A stretch of DNA of 64,000 nucleotides from JBLNDJ01 sp050261515 (GTDB lineage: Bacteria > Acidobacteriota > Terriglobia > Bryobacterales > Bryobacteraceae): contig JBLNDJ010000048.1 in the NCBI GenBank assembly GCA_050261515.1, positions 248,001 to 312,000 on the forward strand. The letters run 5' to 3'. Below, one piece after another: positions 1-8,986 of this stretch. Within the stretch, counting starts at the first letter, position 1. Each line of letters opens with the position of its first letter. The position numbers and the translations under genes were made by a program. The notes beneath the pieces are model-generated. The model ran no database searches, had not been told where the DNA came from, and saw only the letters and a program-made list of their open reading frames with translations.

Positions 1-1
1 C

Positions 2-1096
2 ACCGCGGTTCTCGAAGAGCGCGTGGCGTCGCTTGAAAACGGCGCGGCGGCCGTGGCCACCGCCAGCGGACAAGCCGCGCAGTTCCTCGCCATTTCGAGC
101 CTGATGGAAGCCGGCGACCACATGGTCTCCGCCTCCACGCTCTACGGCGGCACCTACACGCAATTCGATGTCAGCTTCCGCAGGATGGGCCTGGAAGCCA
201 CTTTTGTCGAGCCCGACGACCCGGAGAACTTCCGCAAGGCCATTACGCCGAAGACGAAGTGCCTCTACGGAGAGACGATTTCGAACCCGCGCGGCAACGT
301 GCTCGACATCGAAGCCGTCGCCAAGATCGCGCACGAACACAACATCCCGCTCATCATCGACAACACGTTTGCGTCACCCTATCTCTGCCGTCCGATCGAT
401 TACGGCGCGGACATCGTCTTGCACTCGCTCACGAAGTTCATGGGCGGCCACGGCACCAGCATCGGCGGCATCATCGTCGATGCCGGTAAATTCCCGTGGG
501 AGAAGGGCGCCTTCCCGCAGCTCACCGAACCTTCGCCCGCCTACCATGGCATGGATTTCTCGGAGACCTTCGGCAACCTCGCGTTCATTGTCCGAACGCG
601 CGTCGAGGGCCTGCGCGACATGGGCCCGTGCATCAGCCCGTTCAACGCGTTCCTGATCCTGCAAGGCGTCGAAACCCTCGGGCTGCGCATGGACCGCCAC
701 GTCTCGAACGCGCTCGCCGCCGCGCAGTTCCTCGAAGGCCACAAGCACGTCGCCTGGGTGAAGTACCCCGGCCTGCCCTCGAACCCTTACTACAAGCTCG
801 CGCAGAAATACCTGCCCAAGGGCGCCGGGGCAATCTTCTCGTTCGGCATCCGGGGCGGCTACGAAGCAGGACGCAAGTTCATCGACAACGTGAAGCTGTT
901 CTCGCACCTCGCCAATGTCGGCGACGCGCGCAGCCTCGTCATCCATCCGGCCTCGACCACGCACCAGCAGTTGAGGGCCGCCGAGCAGGAAGCCGCGGGC
1001 GTCACGCCGGAGCTGATCCGCCTCTCGATCGGCCTCGAAGACGCCGGCGACATTCTCTGGGATCTCGCCCAAGCGCTGGAGGCGTCCCAGAAATAG
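2..1096 (+). CDS. metY: O-acetylhomoserine sulfhydrylase (partial, 5' end outside window)
   Basis: PLP-dependent enzyme of the Cys/Met metabolism family, expected to make homocysteine (or cysteine) from O-acetylhomoserine and sulfide in the cytoplasm. The frame is open to the window edge, so the GTG at 23 is internal and the N-terminus is missing. Seen: SGQAAQ near the start, DNTFASPYLCRP, and the PLP-binding lysine in HSLTKFMGGHG (codon 434-436). The C-terminal RLSIGLEDAGDILWDL is typical of the family and the end looks intact. The next gene begins one base after the stop. Cystathionine gamma-synthase is the main alternative, but the long insertion before the C-terminal domain (EKGAFPQLTEPSPAYHGMDF) favours the sulfhydrylase. 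Confidence 0.93.
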   Translation, partial: TAVLEERVASLENGAAAVATASGQAAQFLAISSLMEAGDHMVSASTLYGGTYTQFDVSFRRMGLEATFVEPDDPENFRKAITPKTKCLYGETISNPRGNVLDIEAVAKIAHEHNIPLIIDNTFASPYLCRPIDYGADIVLHSLTKFMGGHGTSIGGIIVDAGKFPWEKGAFPQLTEPSPAYHGMDFSETFGNLAFIVRTRVEGLRDMGPCISPFNAFLILQGVETLGLRMDRHVSNALAAAQFLEGHKHVAWVKYPGLPSNPYYKLAQKYLPKGAGAIFSFGIRGGYEAGRKFIDNVKLFSHLANVGDARSLVIHPASTTHQQLRAAEQEAAGVTPELIRLSIGLEDAGDILWDLAQALEASQK

Positions 1097-1097
1097 G

Positions 1098-2009
1098 ATG
1101 CGCCTCGCGCTGCTGTGCCTGCTCGCGCTCGGCGCCGCCTGCGCCCAGGACGCCGACCGCGACGGCCTCGCCGACGCGCTCGAGCAGGAACTGCTCGCGA
1201 AGTTCGCCCCGAGCTTCCACATCGGCCCATCGGATTGCGACGTCGCGCCCGCCGAGTTCGAGCCGGGCGCGCTCCAGCCGAAGGTGAAGGCCCGCAACGG
1301 AACCATCTACGGGCAGGCGTTTTCCACCGGACCCGGCGCGATCGAGCTCCACTACTACCACCTCTGGGGTGCGGACTGCGGCCTCACCGCGCACCCGCTC
1401 GACGCCGAATCCGTCGCCGCGCTCCTGCGCAACCAGGACGGTGTCTGGCGCGCGGCATTCTGGTACGCCGCCGCGCACGAGAACACGCTCTGCGACCGCA
1501 GCAACGGCGCCGCCGCGCACGTCCTGGGAGCCGTGGACCGCGGGCCGGACGTCTGGATCTCGCGCAACAAGCACGCCTCCTACCTCGCGCCGAATCTCTG
1601 CACGGGCGGCTGCGGCCAGGAAACCTGCGACGCCGCCGCGCCGCCGCTGCGCATCGCACAAATCGTCAACCTGGGAGAGATGGGCGCGCCGATGAACGGA
1701 GCCGACTGGCTCGCCTCCGCCGCCTGGCCGCTCGCCTCGAAGATGACGCCGCGTTTCACTCCCGCGCTGCTCGCGCGCATGCCCGAAGGAGACGCGCCCG
1801 AGGCCGTCCCCGCCCGCACCGTCGCCCGCGGCACGCACGGAACGCTCAAGGTCGCCGCCCGCACCTATGGATCGCTGGTCGCGGCCGACCAGAGCACGGG
1901 GAACGCCCTCGACGCCGCCGACCGCCGCACGTCCAACGCCCTCGGAGCCGCCGCCGGCTCCGTCCGCCGGTCGCTCAAACGAACCTTCGAAGCCCTGCGC
2001 CCGCACTGA
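1098..2009 (+). CDS. secreted protein of unknown function, Vps62-like region
   Basis: Function not recognised. 303 residues with a clear Sec signal peptide (MRLALLCLLALGAACAQ). The mature start DADRDGLADALEQ looks like a calcium-binding thrombospondin-type-3/EF-hand loop (alternating Asp). The middle (about residues 60-200) has YYHLWGADCG, WYAAAHENTLC and DVWISRNKHASYL, which recall the Vps62/DUF946-type family, with several Cys that could pair in an oxidising compartment. The C-terminal 50 residues are low-complexity, with repeated short blocks (DQSTGNALDAADRRTSNALG). It starts one base after the metY stop, so it is probably co-transcribed, with no evident functional link. Confidence 0.72.
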   Translation: MRLALLCLLALGAACAQDADRDGLADALEQELLAKFAPSFHIGPSDCDVAPAEFEPGALQPKVKARNGTIYGQAFSTGPGAIELHYYHLWGADCGLTAHPLDAESVAALLRNQDGVWRAAFWYAAAHENTLCDRSNGAAAHVLGAVDRGPDVWISRNKHASYLAPNLCTGGCGQETCDAAAPPLRIAQIVNLGEMGAPMNGADWLASAAWPLASKMTPRFTPALLARMPEGDAPEAVPARTVARGTHGTLKVAARTYGSLVAADQSTGNALDAADRRTSNALGAAAGSVRRSLKRTFEALRPH

Positions 2010-2154
2010 CACGGGCCCCCGACCGGCGTTCATCGGCGGCTGAACAAATCCATTTCCGGCCGCGTCTGCCGGCCCTCCCGGAAATTTCCCCGCATCTTTC
2101 CCGGCCTGCTAGCATCTACTGTAGCTTGGATAATCTTAATGGGGGTTTAGGGTC

Positions 2155-3519
<1,365 letters not shown>

Positions 3520-3531
3520 AGGGAGGCTCAC

Positions 3532-4572
3532 ATGGAAACGATCTGGTTTTGCCTCATCGCCCTTATGCTCGCGGTTTACGTCGTGCTGGACGGCTTCGAT
3601 CTCGGAGCCGGCATCGTCCATTTCTGCATCGGCCGCACCGAATCGCAGCGCCGCCGCCTGCTCAAAGCCATCGGGCCGGTCTGGGACGGCAACGAAGTCT
3701 GGCTGATCGCCGCCGGCGGCACGCTCTATTTCGCGTTCCCCGGCCTCTACGCCTCCAGCTTCAGCGGCTTCTATCTCCCGCTGATGATGGTGCTCTGGCT
3801 GCTGATTCTGCGCGGCATCTCGATCGAGTTCCGCAACCACCTGGAGAACGCGATCTGGCGCCCGTTCTTCGATTTCCTGTTCGCCGGCGCGAGCGCCCTG
3901 CTGGCGATCTTCTTCGGCGCCGCGCTCGGCAACGTGGTCCGCGGCGTGCCGCTCGATCGCGCCGGGACGTTCTTCCTCCCGCTCTGGACCGACTTCCGCG
4001 CCGGGGCCGACGCCGGCATTCTCGACTGGTACACCGTACTCGTCGGCCTGCTCGCCTTCTTCACCCTCACGCAGCACGGCGCGCTGTGGCTCGCGCTGAA
4101 GACGGACGACATTCTCGAGCACCGCGCCCGCAAGGTCGCGCGCGTCGCCTGGCTGGGAGTCGTGCTCCTGACCGCCGTCGTCACCGCGGCGACGTTCTCC
4201 ATCCAGCCGCAGGTCCTGAGCAACCTCGGCGCGCACCCGTGGGGCTACGTCTTCCCCGCCCTCGCCCTCGCCGGCTTGCTCGGCGTCGCCGTGTTCGCGC
4301 GGCGTCCCGGGCACCTCGCAGCGTTCCTGAGTTCCTGCGCCTACATCGCCGGCATGCTGACCAGCGCGGCGTTCGGACTCTTCCCCTACGTGCTGCCGTC
4401 GAACGCCGACCCTGCGCTCGGCCTGACCGTCTCAAACAGCGCCACTTCCGCCTACGGCCTGCGGATCGCGCTCGTTTGGTGGATTCCCGGAATGCTCCTG
4501 GTTTTCGCCTATTCTGCATTCATTTACCGCCATTTTGCCGGTAAAGTGCGCCTGGAGGACGAAGGATATTGA
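3532..4572 (+). CDS. cydB: cytochrome bd quinol oxidase subunit II
   Basis: Second subunit of the bd oxidase, 346 residues, eight or so predicted membrane helices. The N-terminus METIWFCLIALMLAVYVVLD followed by GFDLGAG is the classic CydB start, and GPVWDGNEVWLI is the next conserved block. Ribosome site GGGAGG at 3520-3525 upstream of ATG 3532. Forms an operon with cydA. No small CydX-like reading frame is visible in the 104 bases downstream, so the third subunit is absent or encoded elsewhere. Confidence 0.97.
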   Translation: METIWFCLIALMLAVYVVLDGFDLGAGIVHFCIGRTESQRRRLLKAIGPVWDGNEVWLIAAGGTLYFAFPGLYASSFSGFYLPLMMVLWLLILRGISIEFRNHLENAIWRPFFDFLFAGASALLAIFFGAALGNVVRGVPLDRAGTFFLPLWTDFRAGADAGILDWYTVLVGLLAFFTLTQHGALWLALKTDDILEHRARKVARVAWLGVVLLTAVVTAATFSIQPQVLSNLGAHPWGYVFPALALAGLLGVAVFARRPGHLAAFLSSCAYIAGMLTSAAFGLFPYVLPSNADPALGLTVSNSATSAYGLRIALVWWIPGMLLVFAYSAFIYRHFAGKVRLEDEGY

Positions 4573-4676
4573 CCTCTTGCCTTTCCGGCCGCCAGTGATA
4601 CACTTGAGTCATATCGTCCTGGACTTCTCCTGGAAGCAGGAGGCATCTACAAGCCCGGCGACTCAGAGGTGTCGTA

Positions 4677-5288
4677 ATGGCATCCGGACCCGTTCCCAGA
4701 AAACGTCTTTCCGATCAGGACCCCGGCAAGGCCCCGGAGCCCGAAACCGCGGAAAACGTTGAAAAAATCCGCGAAATCCTGTTCGGTTCCAACATACGGG
4801 AATACGAACGGCGGTTCTCGCAGATCGAGTCCCGCGTCTCCAGGGACCTCAACGAACTCAAGGAGGAGATGCGCAGGCGCCTGGCCGCGCTCGAAACTTC
4901 CGTCAGCCACGACGCGGAAACCTTGAATGCGAGGATAGAAAAGGAACGCCAGGAACGCGGGGATTCGAATCAAAAGCTGACGCGCGAAGTGGCCGATCTG
5001 GCCAATAATCTGGAAAAAAAGGCCCGCGAGATCGAAGATCGAAGCGTTCGCGTGGAGCGCGAGATCCGCGAGCAGATCCAGGCCGCGCGCAATTCCGCCG
5101 GCGACGAGCTGCGGGCACAGATCACCGAGCTCGGCGCCTCCATCGACCGCCGCGCCGCCGAGTTAAGAGAGCAGAAGGTGGACCGGGCCGCGCTGGCCAG
5201 CCTCCTTAACGAGCTCGCCATGCGCTTGAACCACGAGCCGGGCCTGCCCAACCTGGAGACTCTGGCTCATGGCGGCGCCACCGAGTGA
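4677..5288 (+). CDS. coiled-coil protein of a Ras-like GTPase operon
   Basis: No enzymatic domain recognised. 203 residues, soluble, highly charged. A short Pro-rich N-terminus is followed by KIREILFGSNIREYERRF (residues about 30-50), then about 130 residues of heptad-rich Glu/Arg/Lys sequence that should form a long coiled coil. AGGTG at 4668-4672 lies before ATG 4677. The stop lies inside the next gene (20-base overlap), so its translation is probably coupled to the OmpA-type membrane protein. A scaffold or effector role for the downstream GTPase is inference from position only. Confidence 0.75.
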   Translation: MASGPVPRKRLSDQDPGKAPEPETAENVEKIREILFGSNIREYERRFSQIESRVSRDLNELKEEMRRRLAALETSVSHDAETLNARIEKERQERGDSNQKLTREVADLANNLEKKAREIEDRSVRVEREIREQIQAARNSAGDELRAQITELGASIDRRAAELREQKVDRAALASLLNELAMRLNHEPGLPNLETLAHGGATE

Positions 5289-6765
5289 TGCCAGGTTCGA
5301 CGGCTTCAACGAAGCGCAGCGGTTCGCCGAATCGTTGCGGCCGAGCATGGAGGAAGCTGTCCGTCTGTCCGTGCATGCCGACCCGCACGTGCTCGCGGAC
5401 GCCCTCTATCCCGCCATCGGGCCGGCTATCCGGCACGCCGTCTCGGCCGCCTGGAACGACATGGTCCAGGCGCTCAGCCGGATTCTCGATGACGCACTCT
5501 CCCCGCGCGGCCTGCGCTGGCGCTGGGAATCGTTCCGCACCGGACGGCCGCTAGGCGAGATCGCCTACTATCACAGCCTCCAGTTCGAGGTCGGAGAGGT
5601 CCTCCTCATCCACCGCGCGACGGGCCTACTGCTCGCGCACGTTTCGCTCGAGCCGCGCATCGCGCGGGACAACGAGCTGGTCTCGGGCATGCTCACCGCG
5701 ATCCAGGATTTCGTGTCCGATTCGTTCCAGAGAAACGGCGCCACGGCCCTCGAGGCGCTGCGCATGGGCGAGCTGACGGTGTGCGTGGAGCAGGGCCCGG
5801 AGGCGCTGCTGGCGGGCATCGTCCGCGGGCAGCCGCCGCCCGGGCTGCGAGACACCTTCCGCGACGCGCTCGAGCGCATTCACCGCGCCAAAGGCCGCGA
5901 GTTGCTCCGGTTCGAGGGCGACACGCAGCCGTTCGAGGCCGTCGAACCGGTCCTGCGGGAGTGCCTGGTGCGGCGCATGCGGCCGCCGCGCCAGCCTTCG
6001 CGCGCTCCGGCGCTGGCGCTGCTGGCCTCCGCTGCCGCCCTGATCGCCGGCTGGGCCGCCTACTCCATTTACAGCCATCGCCAGTGGAACGATGCCGTCG
6101 CCGCGATCTCGAGGCGCCCTGGGTTCGCCGTCACGCGCGCCGAGCGGCCGGTGCTTGAAGGCTTGCGGGACCCGCTGGCGGAAGCGCCGGACGCCGTGCT
6201 GCGCGCCGCGCATCTCGACCCGGCCAGGGTCACCGCAACCTGGCGGCCATTCATTTCGCTCGATCCGCCGGTTGTCCTCGCGCGCGCCCGCCGCGTGCTG
6301 GCGCCGCCCGAGGGCGTGGATCTCGCGCTCGCGGGCGATGTCCTCGAGGTCCGTGGCGACGCCCCGCCCGCCTGGATCGAGAAAGCGCGGCAGGCGGCTC
6401 CGCAGGTGCCCGGCGTCCGCGCCATCCGTTTCGGGGCATTCACGCGCCTGAAAGCGCTGATCGAGAAGCAGCGCCTGAGCTTCGAGCCCGGTTCCAGCCG
6501 GCTCGACGAAGCATCGCTCGCCGAGGTCGAACGGCTGGCCGGATGGATTCGCGCCGCAGGGCCAGCCTCCGTCGAGATCGACGGCCATGCCGACCGCACC
6601 GGCCCCGAAGCACGCAACAGCCGGCTCAGCGCCGCCCGCGCCCAGGCCGTCCTCCAAGCCCTGGTCGCCAGGAACGTCCCCGCCGGCCGGCTTAGCGCCT
6701 CCGGAGCCGGTGCGGGCGACGCGGGCCGCACAGTTTCCTTCCGGGTAGCCGGAGAGCGTCCATGA
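5269..6765 (+). CDS. membrane-anchored OmpA-type protein with large cytoplasmic N-domain
   Basis: 498 residues. Residues 1-240 are soluble. Within them EVLLIHRATGLLLAHVS followed by VSGMLTAIQDFVSDSF resembles the Roadblock/longin style of small-GTPase partners (weak, pattern-based). Residues about 247-268 form one transmembrane helix (ALALLASAAALIAGWAAYSI). Residues about 344-398 look BON-like (LEVRGDAPPAWIEKARQAA). Residues 404-498 are an OmpA/MotB peptidoglycan-binding domain with IDGHADRTGPEARNSRLSAA, including the conserved Asp and Arg. This topology would link the cytoplasm to peptidoglycan. It overlaps the coiled-coil gene by 20 bases and the GTPase gene by 4 (ATGA). Confidence 0.85.
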   Translation: MAAPPSDARFDGFNEAQRFAESLRPSMEEAVRLSVHADPHVLADALYPAIGPAIRHAVSAAWNDMVQALSRILDDALSPRGLRWRWESFRTGRPLGEIAYYHSLQFEVGEVLLIHRATGLLLAHVSLEPRIARDNELVSGMLTAIQDFVSDSFQRNGATALEALRMGELTVCVEQGPEALLAGIVRGQPPPGLRDTFRDALERIHRAKGRELLRFEGDTQPFEAVEPVLRECLVRRMRPPRQPSRAPALALLASAAALIAGWAAYSIYSHRQWNDAVAAISRRPGFAVTRAERPVLEGLRDPLAEAPDAVLRAAHLDPARVTATWRPFISLDPPVVLARARRVLAPPEGVDLALAGDVLEVRGDAPPAWIEKARQAAPQVPGVRAIRFGAFTRLKALIEKQRLSFEPGSSRLDEASLAEVERLAGWIRAAGPASVEIDGHADRTGPEARNSRLSAARAQAVLQALVARNVPAGRLSASGAGAGDAGRTVSFRVAGERP

Positions 6766-7274
6766 TCCAGAAGAAAATCGCCATCCTCGGAGCCTTCGCG
6801 GTCGGAAAAACCAGCCTTACGGACCGTTTCGTCAGAAGTATTTTTTCGGAGCGCTACAAGACGACGGTCGGGGTCCACATTCAAAAGAAGACCGTGCGCG
6901 CGGGCGGGCAGGACGTCATGCTCGTCATCTGGGACCTCGCCGGCGAGGACGAGTTTCTCGAAGTGCGCACCTCTTACCTGCGCGGCAGCGCCGGGTACCT
7001 GCTTGTGGCCGACGGCACGCGGCGCGACACGCTCGACACCGCCATACGCCTCCAGCGCAAGGCGCAGGAGACGCTCGGCGACGCTCCCTTCGCCCTCATT
7101 CTCAACAAAACCGACCGCTCCAGCGAGTGGGCGGTCGACGAGCACGTCATCCGGAGCCTCGCCGATCGCGGCTGGACCGTGTTTCAAACCAGCGCCAAAC
7201 AGGACATTGGCGTGCAACAGTCGTTCGAACTTCTGGCGGCCAGGCTGATCGAAATCCATGAACTCCGTTCCTGA
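6762..7274 (+). CDS. small Ras/Rab-like GTPase
   Basis: 170-residue GTPase with a full set of Ras-superfamily G motifs: P-loop GAFAVGKTSL, switch I Thr in YKTTVGVHI, G3 WDLAGEDEF, G4 LNKTD, G5 TSAK. Compared with Rab WDTAGQERF, the catalytic Gln position is Glu, which predicts slow intrinsic hydrolysis or help from a partner. There is no C-terminal cysteine for lipidation, so membrane recruitment would need the OmpA-type partner. ATG 6762 overlaps the upstream stop (ATGA), and the kinase gene starts 17 bases before this stop. Prokaryotic small GTPases of this kind include MglA and the Rup families. Closest group not determined. Confidence 0.92.
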   Translation: MIQKKIAILGAFAVGKTSLTDRFVRSIFSERYKTTVGVHIQKKTVRAGGQDVMLVIWDLAGEDEFLEVRTSYLRGSAGYLLVADGTRRDTLDTAIRLQRKAQETLGDAPFALILNKTDRSSEWAVDEHVIRSLADRGWTVFQTSAKQDIGVQQSFELLAARLIEIHELRS

Positions 7275-8766
7275 TGTCGTCCGGGATTACCTGCTGCGGC
7301 TCATGGTCGTAGACTGTGCCGCGGCGTACCTGTGCGTGGACCGTGAAGGCCGCCTGCTGCGCGCGGGCGGCGAACTGGCGCGCTACGGCCTGGGCCCGGT
7401 CGAGCCGGGCTCGAACGTCATCGACGCGGCGTACTTTCTGGTCGGCCTCCTGCCCCCCGAACCCGCTCCGGGCGTGATGCCGCGGCTCGAGGTCTCGCCG
7501 TCCGTCTTCGCCGATCTGCACATCTTCACCGCCGGTGAGGAGCGCTGGTTCGTGCTGCTCGACTGTACTCCCGAGGTCAAAGAGCGCGAGCGTATCGAAG
7601 AGGCGCTGCGCCAGGCCGAAGATCACCTGCGCCAGGCCGAGCGCCTGGAATCGGTGGGGCGGCTGGCGGGCGGCATCGCGCACGACTTCAACAATCTGCT
7701 GACCGCCATTCTCGGCTACGGCGAGCTGATTCTGGCGCGCATGGACGAGGACGACCCCCTCTGCGAATCGGTCGTCGAAATCCGCAAGGCCGCCGAGCGC
7801 GGCGCGCTGCTCATTCGCCAGTTGCTCGCGTTCAGCCGCCGCCAGGCCGCCCGCACCTCCGCCGTCGATCTCAACGAGGTGATCCGCGAGGGCTTCGAGA
7901 TGTTGAAGCGCGTGGTGGGCGAGGACGTGCGGTTCGAGCTGCGCCTCGAGGAGGGGCTAGCGCCGATCAATGCCGACCGCTCGCAAATCCAGCAGGTCGT
8001 CCTCAACCTTGCCGTGAACGCGCGCGACGCCATGCCGCACGGCGGCGTCCTCACCGTCGAGACGCGCGGCGAGAAGGACCCTTCGGGCGCTGAGATGGTC
8101 GTGCTGCGCTTCGCCGACACCGGCACGGGAATGGACGAGGACACGCGCATCCGTATCTTCGAGCCGTTCTTCACCACCAAGGAAGTCGGCAAGGGCACCG
8201 GCCTCGGCTTGTCCACCGTTCACGGAATCGTCAAACAGGCCGGCGGCACCATCACGGTGGACACCAGGCCGGGCGAAGGCACCACCTTCGAAATTCGCCT
8301 GCCGCGAGCGGCGGCCGCCGCCGCCCCGGCCCGGGAAAAGCCCGAAAGCGCCGTGCGCGCCCGTGGGGAGACGATCCTGCTGGTGGAAGACGACGAGCTG
8401 GTACACCGCCTTCTTCGCCAGCTCCTGGCGCGCATGGAATATCGGGTGCTCGACTCCACGAGCCCCCTCCAGGCGCTCGAGATCGGCGAAAAGCACCAGG
8501 GCCCGATCGACCTTCTGCTCACCGACGTCGTTATGCCCCAGATGAACGGGCCCGAACTCGCCCAGCGCCTCCAGGCGGCCCGGCCGCAGATGAAAACGCT
8601 GTTCATGTCCGGCTATTCGAGCGATGCCATACTCCAGCACAACAAACTCGACCCGCGCGCGTTCTTCATCGGAAAGCCCTTCACGCACGAGCAGCTTTCG
8701 AAAGCGATCCGCGCCGCGCTCGATTCCGGAACGGCGCGCCCTGCCTCGATGACCTCGCCGGTCTGA
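7258..8766 (+). CDS. hybrid histidine kinase with C-terminal receiver domain
   Basis: 502 residues, no membrane helix, so a cytoplasmic sensor. Residues 1-110 form a PAS-like or undefined input domain. A short coiled stretch leads to the HisKA motif LAGGIAHDFNNLL with phospho-acceptor His142. The HATPase domain shows NLAVNARDAMP (N box), DTGTGM (G1) and GKGTGLGLSTVHG (G2). The receiver domain (about 375-490) has LVEDDE, phospho-Asp423 in LTDVVMPQMNG and the conserved Lys in IGKPF. It is the last gene of the overlapping GTPase set (17-base overlap), which suggests that GTPase state and phosphorelay are linked. No DNA-binding output domain, so the downstream partner is unknown. Confidence 0.93.
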   Translation: MNSVPDVVRDYLLRLMVVDCAAAYLCVDREGRLLRAGGELARYGLGPVEPGSNVIDAAYFLVGLLPPEPAPGVMPRLEVSPSVFADLHIFTAGEERWFVLLDCTPEVKERERIEEALRQAEDHLRQAERLESVGRLAGGIAHDFNNLLTAILGYGELILARMDEDDPLCESVVEIRKAAERGALLIRQLLAFSRRQAARTSAVDLNEVIREGFEMLKRVVGEDVRFELRLEEGLAPINADRSQIQQVVLNLAVNARDAMPHGGVLTVETRGEKDPSGAEMVVLRFADTGTGMDEDTRIRIFEPFFTTKEVGKGTGLGLSTVHGIVKQAGGTITVDTRPGEGTTFEIRLPRAAAAAAPAREKPESAVRARGETILLVEDDELVHRLLRQLLARMEYRVLDSTSPLQALEIGEKHQGPIDLLLTDVVMPQMNGPELAQRLQAARPQMKTLFMSGYSSDAILQHNKLDPRAFFIGKPFTHEQLSKAIRAALDSGTARPASMTSPV

Positions 8767-8986
8767 CGGCCCCGCCCGCTCACGTCCGCCTCGTCTTTCT
8801 TGGCCGCCGAATACAGCGATGCAGTGGTCTGGCCGCCGTTCACGTTCTGGAAGCCGGCGGCGGATTGCCGCTGCAAGATGACGTCATCGTGAGGCCGCTC
8901 GCAGTCTGGCGATTTCAGCCAAGGTCCCTGTCTGCGCTAACATGTTCGCTTACCTTGCGAGACCCGGCAACTTCGGATCGCCGGGC

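Noticed and set aside
8767..8986. Possible gene remnant between the kinase and S9 peptidase
   Set aside because: A short minus-strand frame (QRQSAAGFQNVNGG...) is there, but no family, ribosome site or signal supports it.
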